The notes under the pieces: model-generated | What the model saw: the letters and a program-made list of their open reading frames with translations, nothing else | Databases searched by the model: none | What the model was told of the DNA's origin: nothing | Assembly: GCA_036567845.1 (NCBI GenBank) | Contig: DATCTT010000124.1 | Coordinates: 1 to 15,656 of the forward strand | DNA length: 15,656 bases | Direction of reading: 5' to 3' | DNA from: MWAR01 sp036567845 | Lineage (GTDB): Bacteria > Muiribacteriota > Ozemobacteria > Ozemobacterales > Ozemobacteraceae | Position numbers and translations under genes: made by a program | In this document: positions 8,364 through 14,607 of the stretch, one piece after another | Position numbering within the stretch: the first letter of the stretch is position 1 | How the letters are laid out: each line of letters opens with the position of its first letter

Positions 8364-9419
8364 TCACTCGCTGTCGCGGCCATCCTGTCCGAACGGGATG
8401 CCGGGAGATGGCGGCGGGGGAAGGGGCTGCCAGTCTCGAGCTTCGGGAACGGGAAGGCCCGAGTCGGGGGGAGTGGGGCCGAAACCGGGCTGCGGCTCGA
8501 CCGGTCCGACCGAGACGAAATCCGGGATCGGCGGCGACAGCAGCGGCTGAATCTGGCGGGGCCATGGCATGATTTCCAGGTGGTCCGTGCGATCGATGAT
8601 GAAACACTGGTTCAGATACACGATCTTCGCCAGCATCTGATGGAACGGCACCTGCCGGAACGAGGCGTAGACGGGAAAATGCAGGTCCTTCGGAAACTGC
8701 ATCGGGGTTTCGCCCCCGAGCGCGATCTGGCGCAGCACCATCTGGATGTCGTCCCCCCGCGAAAGGAGCGTGCCGGGCTTCTTCAGTCCCTGGAATCGGA
8801 TTGCGAGCTCTTCGGGATCCCGGCTCTTCACGCGATCGAGGATATCGGTCCAGCGTTCCCCCGCCGCCTCGAAGGGCAGCACGAGCAGCACAGGGCCTGC
8901 AAGCGCGAACCGGTGATGCTGTGGCATTACCTTCAACAGCATCTTTTCGAGCGTCGGGGCATGGGCATACGGGACGACCCCGCCGCCCGACTGGAAATGC
9001 ATGACCACGTGGTAGCCGAATCCGGCGGTCAGCAGCTCCAGGGCCTCCCACAGGCCGACCGGCAGGCCCATGAACGACCAGTCCCGATGATACGGGGGCC
9101 GGCTCGGCATCGGAATCCGCATCTCCACGAACGTGCGGTCCGATGCCCGCCGGAACAGCACGCTCTCCTGGCGAATCTCCTCCACACGCCACTCTGCATC
9201 GATCCGCATGCCGGCGACTGCATGAAAACGCTCCCGGCCATACCGGATCCAGGCCCGGGCTCCTGTCGGTCCCCAGAGAATTACCTCGACGATGGGGTCG
9301 CCCTGCTCAGGACGGCGATACTGCGGCCCCGTGTGGGCCTCCGCTGCCGGGATGCCACCCGACCAGACGAGCAGGAACACCAGGATCAGAAAATGTGGAA
9401 TTCTCGCCGTCCGGTTCAC
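8364..9419 (-). CDS. exported GspC/PilP-like plus secretin-N/STN-like protein without a secretin barrel (351 aa)
   Basis: Start is GTG 9419, whose GTGA overlaps the asd stop; it yields an ideal signal peptide (residues 1-28, basic NRTAR, hydrophobic 10-23, cleavage after PAAEA). No strong Shine-Dalgarno is present, so coupling to asd translation is likely. Residues 39-101 match the beta-rich homology region of GspC/PilP proteins in pattern (ARAWIRYG, then WRVEEIRQESVLFRR). Residues 115-182 resemble a secretin N-terminal/STN domain (LWEALELLTAGFGYHVVMHF, then VLLVLP), and 240-285 a second one (FRQVPFHQMLAKIVYLN, then HLEIMPW). The tail 289-351 is Pro-rich. It stops well short of a secretin channel domain, so it is likely a periplasmic partner that docks to a secretin or pilus machine encoded elsewhere. 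Family assignments rest on pattern, not on a search. Confidence 0.7.
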   Translation of the reverse strand: MNRTARIPHFLILVFLLVWSGGIPAAEAHTGPQYRRPEQGDPIVEVILWGPTGARAWIRYGRERFHAVAGMRIDAEWRVEEIRQESVLFRRASDRTFVEMRIPMPSRPPYHRDWSFMGLPVGLWEALELLTAGFGYHVVMHFQSGGGVVPYAHAPTLEKMLLKVMPQHHRFALAGPVLLVLPFEAAGERWTDILDRVKSRDPEELAIRFQGLKKPGTLLSRGDDIQMVLRQIALGGETPMQFPKDLHFPVYASFRQVPFHQMLAKIVYLNQCFIIDRTDHLEIMPWPRQIQPLLSPPIPDFVSVGPVEPQPGFGPTPPDSGLPVPEARDWQPLPPPPSPGIPFGQDGRDSE

Positions 9420-10438
9420 GAACCGAACCGTCCCATGGCCATGAGACGTTCGAAAATCAGCACCCCGTTCGTTGCCGCGCCGCGTCGCAGATTGTCGGCC
9501 ACCACCCACAAATTCAGGCCGTGTTTCACGCTCGTATCGCGCCGGATGCGGCCGACGAACACCTCGTCCCGGTGCTGTGCGAGAAGCGGGGTTGGGTAGA
9601 TGTTCCGACCAGGGACGTCCATCACGACGACGCCGGGAGCCTTCTCGAGCAGGGACCTGGCTTCCTCGGGCGTCATTCCGCCGCTCAGTTCGAGGTTCAC
9701 CGACTCGCTGTGTGCGTAGTACACTGGAACACGAACCGTCGTGGCACAGACGGGGATCGCCTCTTCCAGAATCTTCTGCGTCTCGCGAACCATCTTTTCC
9801 TCTTCACGGCACATTCCCGACTCGAGGAAAATGTCGATGTGCGGAAACAGATTGAAGCCGATCGGATGCGGATACACCCCCTCGGGAGCCGGCTCGCCGG
9901 CCAGGTGTGCCCGGCTCTGGGCGTTCAGGGTCTCGATCGCCTCGAGACCGGTTCCCGAAACCGACTGGTATGTCGAGACGACAATGCGCCTGATCGGGTT
10001 CACCCGGTGGATCGGCGCGATCGCGACCACCATCTGGATTGTCGAACAGTTGGGATTTGCAATGATATTGCGCGGTATTGATTTGAGCGCGTGCGGATTT
10101 ACTTCGGGGACGACGAGCGGCACATCGTCTTCCATGCGGAAGGCATTGCTGTTGTCGATCACGACCGCTCCTGCCTCGGCCGCCCGGGGGCACCAGGTCC
10201 GGCTGATCTCGGTGCCGGCCGAGAAAAACACCGCGTCCAGCCCCTTGAAATCAGCCCCTTCGAGCGCCTCGACTTCGACCTCGGTGCCCGCGAACCGCAT
10301 CTTCTGGCCCTTGCTCCGCTCCGAGGCGAACAGCCGAAGCTTGCGGGGCCGGAGATCGTGCTGCTCGAGCACCTGAAGGATGGTGCGGCCAACCGCGCCG
10401 GTGGCGCCGACGATACCGAACGAGGGGATCTGCTTCAT
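9416..10438 (-). CDS. asd: aspartate-semialdehyde dehydrogenase (340 aa)
   Basis: Catalyses NADPH-dependent reductive dephosphorylation of aspartyl phosphate to aspartate semialdehyde in the cytoplasm, the branch step to lysine/diaminopimelate, threonine and methionine. The N-terminal Rossmann motif GATGAVG is at residues 11-17. The catalytic Cys131 sits in NPNCSTIQ, and the catalytic His243 in YYAHSESVNLE. Length and these positions fit the Gram-positive-type subfamily of about 340 residues. ATG 10438 is preceded by AGGAG at 8 bases. The gene begins 16 bases after the Pro/Ala-rich exported gene, and its TGA overlaps the GTG of the next, so it is locked inside an envelope-protein operon; no other lysine or threonine pathway gene is nearby. 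No damage to the frame is seen. Confidence 0.96.
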   Translation of the reverse strand: MKQIPSFGIVGATGAVGRTILQVLEQHDLRPRKLRLFASERSKGQKMRFAGTEVEVEALEGADFKGLDAVFFSAGTEISRTWCPRAAEAGAVVIDNSNAFRMEDDVPLVVPEVNPHALKSIPRNIIANPNCSTIQMVVAIAPIHRVNPIRRIVVSTYQSVSGTGLEAIETLNAQSRAHLAGEPAPEGVYPHPIGFNLFPHIDIFLESGMCREEEKMVRETQKILEEAIPVCATTVRVPVYYAHSESVNLELSGGMTPEEARSLLEKAPGVVVMDVPGRNIYPTPLLAQHRDEVFVGRIRRDTSVKHGLNLWVVADNLRRGAATNGVLIFERLMAMGRFGS

Positions 10439-10446
10439 GACGATTT

Positions 10447-10451
10447 CTCCT
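10447..10451 (-). promoter_or_regulatory. asd: ribosome binding site of asd
   Basis: AGGAG on the minus strand, 8 bases upstream of ATG 10438. The frame is open much further upstream (to 10705), but that part overlaps the preceding gene, and the Rossmann fold begins directly after this ATG. Confidence 0.8.
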
Positions 10452-10454
10452 GCG

Positions 10455-11057
10455 TCAGCGGCCGGTCTGTCCACCGGCCTGGTCTGTGTCCGTTGCGGAG
10501 ACCCCTTCAGGGTCTCCCGCTTCCCGTGCCCGCCGTGACTCCTGCAGAAACGAGGAGTAGCCTGTGGGCCGGTAGAATCGTTTGGGTATATCCGCTTTCG
10601 GTGTCTCCAGGGATGCCGTGCCCACACCTCCCGGAACGGCCCCCGGAAGGGCTGCGGCAGCCGACGCCAGTGCGGGCAGTACGGCCGACAGGGCGGTTTC
10701 CTCAAGCCTTCGGGTTCCGGAACCCGTCTGGGTGATGGCGGTCGTCTTGCATTGGGAACGGAACTTCGAAAAATCAGGCATCTTCGGCGGGGTGAACCGG
10801 AATCTGCTCCCCGCCCCCGGACCCTTTGGGGCCGGGGGGCCCGAACGTGGATCGGGATCCGCCGGATCGACCGGCTCCGCTATCGCCTGGAGAGGAATCT
10901 GGCCCGGACCTGGCGAATTCGCCGCCGGCGTTTGAGGCTCGCTCATCCATGCGGGAAATGCCTGCTGCCGGAAACCGGGGCCGGAATCATCCTGCGCGAA
11001 GCCTGGCAGGGCACATGTCAGAATCATCATCAGTCCGATCAGATCTCTTCGTTGCAT
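10455..11057 (-). CDS. Pro/Ala-rich exported protein of unknown function (200 aa)
   Basis: Not recognised as any family. Residues 1-21 form a signal peptide (MQRRDLIGLMMILTCALPGF, cleavage around Ala21). The Cys in ILTC is not in a good lipobox because the preceding residue is Thr. Residues 30-90 are rich in Pro, Gly and Ala and probably disordered; 86-104 are basic-aromatic (RFRFTPPKMPDFSKFR); 121-150 are Ala/Leu/Gly-rich; 159-170 read KRFYRPTGYSSF; the end is polar. ATG 11057 has AAGGA at 7 bases; the in-frame start 10 codons upstream would bury the signal peptide. It is the first gene of the minus-strand run, 16 bases ahead of asd. Codon use is like that of the neighbours. A role as a periplasmic or surface linker protein is only a guess. 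Confidence 0.75.
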   Translation of the reverse strand: MQRRDLIGLMMILTCALPGFAQDDSGPGFRQQAFPAWMSEPQTPAANSPGPGQIPLQAIAEPVDPADPDPRSGPPAPKGPGAGSRFRFTPPKMPDFSKFRSQCKTTAITQTGSGTRRLEETALSAVLPALASAAAALPGAVPGGVGTASLETPKADIPKRFYRPTGYSSFLQESRRAREAGDPEGVSATDTDQAGGQTGR

Positions 11058-11171
11058 GGCGGCATCCTTGGCAAAACTGACGTGCAACGTACCATGAATT
11101 TTCCGTGATCACAACCGCCCGATTGATTCGTCGGAGGCTTGCCGCATTGGGAATGTTCGGCTAAACTGTAG
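11058..11171. promoter_or_regulatory. divergent intergenic region, probable promoters for both sides
   Basis: The only divergent gap in the window (114 bases), so it should hold the promoter of the minus-strand run and of the plus-strand anti-sigma-like gene. On the plus strand a pair TTGCCG (11139-11144) and TAAACT (11162-11167) with a 17-base spacer resembles a sigma-70 site, but transcription would begin almost at the start codon. On the minus strand TTGTGA with TACGTT 17 bases on is weaker. GTGATCAC (11105-11112) is a perfect 8-base palindrome and could be an operator half-core. AAGGA for the leftward gene lies at 11065-11069. Confidence 0.5.
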
Positions 11172-11735
11172 ATGATGAATATGTCGCCGAGATCGCCGAA
11201 GACGGTGCGTCTCCGGTATAAAAACCCGCGTTACGACCGGGTCGTAAGAATAAATACCGAAAATATCGCCCGCAGCATGGGCTTTGACGAGGACCAGGTG
11301 TTCGATATCACCCTGGCCGTCGAGGAGGCCTACACCAACGCGATCGAGCATGCTTCCCGGCATGGTCCCGATCTCGAGCTCGAAATCATCTACTTCATGC
11401 TCGAAGATCGCATCGAGATCTCGGTCCACGACACCGGTTGCGGCTTTCTCGCCCCACAGGATGACGGAACCCCGCCCTGCTTCCGGGGAATCGAGAGCGC
11501 GCGCGGTCGCGGAATCGCCCTGATTCGCATGCTGTCCGATGCGGCGGATATTCTGTCCGAGCCCGGGATCGGCACCCTGATCCGTATCACGAAGTTCCTG
11601 GCCAAGCCCAAAACGAGGTCGGGGGCGGCTCCGGCGAAGAAAAAGCCTGCCGCACCGAAAAAGAAACGCTCGCCGGGCGTGGCCGGCAAGCGCTCTTCTA
11701 GATCCTCGAACCTGCTCGGGGCGGCGGGTCGCTGA
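11172..11735 (+). CDS. anti-sigma factor-type serine kinase (RsbW/SpoIIAB-like HATPase) with Lys-rich tail (187 aa)
   Basis: A GHKL-type ATPase domain spans about residues 10-142. The N-box is EEAYTNAIEHA (E51/E52, N56), the G1 box HDTGCGF (D87-G91), the G2 region RGRGIALIRMLSD (111-123), and the closing strand GTLIRITKF. This matches the small anti-sigma kinases that bind a sigma factor and phosphorylate an anti-anti-sigma (STAS) protein; no dimerisation/phosphoacceptor domain of a two-component kinase is present. Residues 143-187 are rich in Lys, Ala, Pro and Ser (AAPAKKKPAAPKKKR), unlike the usual short RsbW. Three ATGs (11172, 11175, 11181) could serve as start and no clear Shine-Dalgarno is seen. 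No STAS protein, phosphatase or sigma factor is in the window, so partners are elsewhere. It converges on the AAA gene with 12 bases between stops. Confidence 0.85.
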   Translation: MMNMSPRSPKTVRLRYKNPRYDRVVRINTENIARSMGFDEDQVFDITLAVEEAYTNAIEHASRHGPDLELEIIYFMLEDRIEISVHDTGCGFLAPQDDGTPPCFRGIESARGRGIALIRMLSDAADILSEPGIGTLIRITKFLAKPKTRSGAAPAKKKPAAPKKKRSPGVAGKRSSRSSNLLGAAGR

Positions 11736-11747
11736 TTCCCTCTCGGG

Positions 11748-13652
11748 TCAGTCAGCGCCGATCCGGTGTTTCAATTCGTCGACGCGGCGCTTGACGGCCG
11801 CGAGATCCATCTGTTCGAACTTCGCGGGCAGAAACTTCACGTCGGTGCACTCGAGTACCGCGATGAGATCCATGTATTCGAGGCGTTCCGCATGCGCCAT
11901 AGGGCGGTAGCTCGCGAACGCCTCCCGCACAAACTCGCCGATTGGTCGCTTCTCCGGCCCTTCCTCCTGGATCTCATACAGCCGAGAGGCGCTGATCAGA
12001 ACTCCCTCCATCTCGTTGCCTCCGATGTCCATCGACTCCGGAAACTCCGGGACGTCCGCCGGGGAGAGCGTCACCTTGTTCTTCTTCGCCAGCGACAGGA
12101 ACAGCGCGCGCTTGTCCTCCGGCGTCTGGGGCGCGAACAGCGGGATGTGGACGTCGAGACGTCCGACGCGCTTCAGATCGACCTCCAGCAGATCGGGGCG
12201 GGAGGTGGCGAAAATCCAGAAGATCCGGCCGCGGTTGCGCGTGTCGGCCATCTCGCGGGCAAGCATGCCGTAGATGCGTCCCGACAGGCCGCCGTCATCG
12301 TTGCTGCCGCCCCGCTTGCCGGCCATCTGGTCTGCCTCGTCGACGAACACGATCACCTGACCCATGGCGTGCAGGATCTTGAACACCTGTTCCAGATTGC
12401 CTTCTGTCGCGCCGACCCATTTGTCGCGGAAGTTCTTCAGTTCGACGCAGGGAACCCCGGCCTCGCCGGCGAAGCATTCGACAAGATATGTTTTTCCGGT
12501 TCCGATGCGGCCATTGATGAGATACCCCATCGGAAGCGCCTTCAGTTTGCCGCGCTTCATCAGCTGGGCGTCCTGGCGCATCCAGCGCACGGCTTCGGTG
12601 TGGCCGGCCACGTCCGCAAGCGTCCGGGACGATTCGACGAACTCGATCTTCCCGCTCGCCGACTTCTCGATCATCTCCTTCTTGACACTGCGCAGATACT
12701 CCATCGTGATCCGGCGGTTGTTCTTGACGGCGCGCCGGACGAGATTCTGAAGGTCCAGACGGGAAAGTCCTTCGAGCTTCGAGGCGAGCGATCGACGGTC
12801 CACATCGCAGATCGAGCCGAAATCCGTCAGATCGGCGGTGACATGCTCGATGAACTCGAGCACCTCGGCCGCGTTGGGCAGCTCGATGCGCAGCTTTGCC
12901 GAGCGGGGGTTCTCGACCACCTGGCGGCTCAGATCGGTGAGATTCTCGGCGATCAGGCAGGTTGCCACGAAGGCGCTATTGATCGTCGGATCCGCTGCCC
13001 AGTCGAGGAGCCGAATCAGAGTTTCGACCGTGTCGGGGTTCGTGTAGGCCGGGTCCGTCCGCGGCAGCAGGAAATGCGCGTAGTCGATGATCACTGCAAC
13101 GCGCACCGGGTCGGGGACGGGCTTCCCGTCGGTGCCGGGCCGTGTCCTGAACAGGCCGTTCCGGATGAACCGGTCGATCAGCTCGAGAGCCCGTTTCGGC
13201 TCCTTGGGAAGCACGTTGCCGAGTTCGAGCAGCTTGCCCGGATCGTTCGCCGGCGCCGATGGAGAAGTATAGCTCGTTCTATGAAAATCATCGAACACCT
13301 TGAGGAACGACTGGAACAGATCGCCGCCCTTGAGAAGACGTATGCCCTTGCCGCGGTCGTAGGCGATCACGGCCTCGAATGGCGCGAACATCACGCGGCT
13401 CAGGAAGTCGCGCAGGCTGAGTGTCTGGAGCGGCGCATCCGGGGTGGGGCGCCAGGGCACCCAGTCGTTGATGTTGCCGTACAGGATGAACTGGCTGACC
13501 GAGCCGCTCTTGAAGATCTCGGCCATCTCCTGGGCCCATGCCGGTGAACCGGACATGAGGGCCCCCTGCGATGCGGCAGGCTGTTTCGGAGTCTCGCCGC
13601 CGGACACCGGCTGGACGTCCGCGGCCGGAACGGGTTGCGCCTGATCTGTCAT
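11748..13652 (-). CDS. tandem AAA+ ATPase, degenerate first domain and active second domain, Ycf46-like layout (634 aa)
   Basis: Residues 1-40 are a Pro/Ala/Gln-rich leader. Residues about 42-275 look like a AAA domain that has lost its P-loop: a Walker-B-like strand VAVIIDYAHFLLP (185-197), where Tyr replaces the Glu, and a sensor-1-like AFVATCLIAENLTDLS follow without a preceding GxxxxGKT. The second domain has Walker A GRIGTGKT (381-388), Walker B VIVFVDEAD (D438, E439), sensor 1 ATSRPD (482-487, Ser where Asn is usual) and an arginine-finger segment KRVGRLD. This is the arrangement of Ycf46-type AAA proteins; the name is by architecture. Such enzymes remodel protein assemblies. ATG 13652 has GGGAGGG at 8 bases. 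It lies 21 bases after the coiled-coil membrane gene, which is a plausible substrate or partner. Confidence 0.93.
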   Translation of the reverse strand: MTDQAQPVPAADVQPVSGGETPKQPAASQGALMSGSPAWAQEMAEIFKSGSVSQFILYGNINDWVPWRPTPDAPLQTLSLRDFLSRVMFAPFEAVIAYDRGKGIRLLKGGDLFQSFLKVFDDFHRTSYTSPSAPANDPGKLLELGNVLPKEPKRALELIDRFIRNGLFRTRPGTDGKPVPDPVRVAVIIDYAHFLLPRTDPAYTNPDTVETLIRLLDWAADPTINSAFVATCLIAENLTDLSRQVVENPRSAKLRIELPNAAEVLEFIEHVTADLTDFGSICDVDRRSLASKLEGLSRLDLQNLVRRAVKNNRRITMEYLRSVKKEMIEKSASGKIEFVESSRTLADVAGHTEAVRWMRQDAQLMKRGKLKALPMGYLINGRIGTGKTYLVECFAGEAGVPCVELKNFRDKWVGATEGNLEQVFKILHAMGQVIVFVDEADQMAGKRGGSNDDGGLSGRIYGMLAREMADTRNRGRIFWIFATSRPDLLEVDLKRVGRLDVHIPLFAPQTPEDKRALFLSLAKKNKVTLSPADVPEFPESMDIGGNEMEGVLISASRLYEIQEEGPEKRPIGEFVREAFASYRPMAHAERLEYMDLIAVLECTDVKFLPAKFEQMDLAAVKRRVDELKHRIGAD

Positions 13653-13660
13653 GAATGTGT

Positions 13661-13667
13661 CCCTCCC
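13661..13667 (-). promoter_or_regulatory. ribosome binding site of the AAA+ gene
   Basis: GGGAGGG on the minus strand, 8 bases before ATG 13652, inside the 21-base gap after the coiled-coil gene. Confidence 0.8.
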
Positions 13668-13673
13668 AGGGGG

Positions 13674-14606
13674 TTACGGTTTCTCTTCCTGGCCGGGCGG
13701 CGGCGGCAGGGGCTCGGATGGCTGGGCTTCCTCCGCGGGCAATTCCGGCAGGGGTGCTCGATAGACGGGTTCCTCGGCGGGCAGAACCTGGTCGCCTCCG
13801 ATGCGGTTCAGGAACTCGGCATGCGAATCGACCCACTGCTCGGTTTCCCCGAGCGTCGAACTGATCCGGTCAATGCCGGCTGAAAGCGCCTCGGGCGTGC
13901 GGTTGAGGGCCGTTTCCTCACGGATCAGCTGGACCTGGTTCTCGATACGGTTCAGCTCCATCTCGACGAGTTTCAGGTTCTCCTGGGCCCGACCGATGTT
14001 CTCGAGCCGCTTCTGTCGGATCTCGATATTGCCGCGCACGGACTTCTCGAGCGCCTCGCTCAGTCCCGAGCCCGCGAGCTGCTTTTCGAGGTCGCGCAGT
14101 TCGCGCCGGATGGCGGCGGCATCGGTGCGCTCGAGGCTCTCACAGATCATGCGCCGCGTCACCAGCAGCTTGAGGAACAGCACCGGCAGCTGGCCGAGCG
14201 TCTTTTCCTTCGTCTCCCGGATGAACTGCATCGTGCCGTCGCTGTTCATGTCCATCAGCCGGCTGATCTGGGCCAGGTTGGCGTTCAGCGCCTCCAGCCG
14301 CGCGACCGAGGGCTTGTCGAGCGTGCGCACCATTTCGTTGATCCGGATGGCCTTGTCCTGCTCGATGAGGTTCAGCCGTTTCGACTGGATATATTTCTGG
14401 AACCGCGGATCCGTCGAGAGCATCCAGAGGTAGCATACCTCCATGCCAGCACCGAGGAACCAGAAGCCGGGGTTCAGCAGTCCCAGCGCAATCGCTCCGG
14501 CCAGTCCCATCTTGTTGACCGGCAGGGCGCCGAGGCCCGGCAGCGGGTAGCGCAGATGGAATGCTTCCGAAAGGTAGTCCCAGAAACCGAGTGGTGTGCG
14601 GGCCAT
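13674..14606 (-). CDS. membrane-anchored coiled-coil protein of unknown family (310 aa)
   Basis: Not recognised. Residues 1-30 are amphipathic and aromatic (GFWDYLSEAFHLRYPLPG). Residues 33-63 form a hydrophobic stretch broken by NPG (LLNPGFWFLGAGMEV), suggesting two short membrane passes or a re-entrant hairpin. From about 66 to 265 the chain is charged and helical with strong coiled-coil character (RRELRDLEKQL, then ENLKLVEMELNRIENQVQLI). Residues 275-310 are Pro/Glu-rich and end EEKP. Probably the bulk is cytoplasmic. ATG 14606 begins one base after the ABC ATPase stop and has GGAGGG at 10 bases; another ATG at 14624 is possible and would overlap that gene. The AAA+ gene follows after 21 bases. 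By context it may link the ABC ATPase to the AAA+ ATPase; no enzyme motif is visible. Confidence 0.85.
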   Translation of the reverse strand: MARTPLGFWDYLSEAFHLRYPLPGLGALPVNKMGLAGAIALGLLNPGFWFLGAGMEVCYLWMLSTDPRFQKYIQSKRLNLIEQDKAIRINEMVRTLDKPSVARLEALNANLAQISRLMDMNSDGTMQFIRETKEKTLGQLPVLFLKLLVTRRMICESLERTDAAAIRRELRDLEKQLAGSGLSEALEKSVRGNIEIRQKRLENIGRAQENLKLVEMELNRIENQVQLIREETALNRTPEALSAGIDRISSTLGETEQWVDSHAEFLNRIGGDQVLPAEEPVYRAPLPELPAEEAQPSEPLPPPPGQEEKP

Positions 14607-14607
14607 G

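Noticed and set aside
7624..9192. 522-codon minus-strand frame
   Set aside because: Overlaps the STN-like and TPR-like genes in another frame; composition is Arg/Pro/Gly-rich with no domain or signal peptide.
9420..9509. N-terminal extension of the STN-like gene to 9509
   Set aside because: Adds 30 basic residues before the signal peptide and overlaps asd deeply; GTG 9419 gives the coupled start.
7761..9599. 612-codon open frame on the plus strand
   Set aside because: Lies antisense to the TPR-like, STN-like and asd genes, which have signal peptides, motifs and mostly good start sites. Its translation shows no domain and is Arg/Gly/Pro-rich, as expected of a mirror frame in GC-rich DNA.
11139..11167. 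TTGCCG-17-TAAACT as the anti-sigma gene promoter
   Set aside because: Only four of six matches in each hexamer, and the transcript would begin at or inside the start codon; kept only as a note in the intergenic entry.
11109..11429. minus-strand frame overlapping the start of the anti-sigma-like gene
   Set aside because: The opposite strand encodes the N-box of a recognisable HATPase; the minus frame has no support.
11730..11757. hairpin-like inverted repeat (CGCTGA/TCAGCG with inner CCC/GGG) between the convergent stops as a terminator
   Set aside because: No T-run follows on either strand and it uses coding bases of both genes; too weak to call.
11766..13547. 593-codon open frame on the plus strand
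   Set aside because: Antisense to the AAA+ gene, whose Walker motifs are unambiguous; long antisense frames are a by-product of GC-biased third positions.
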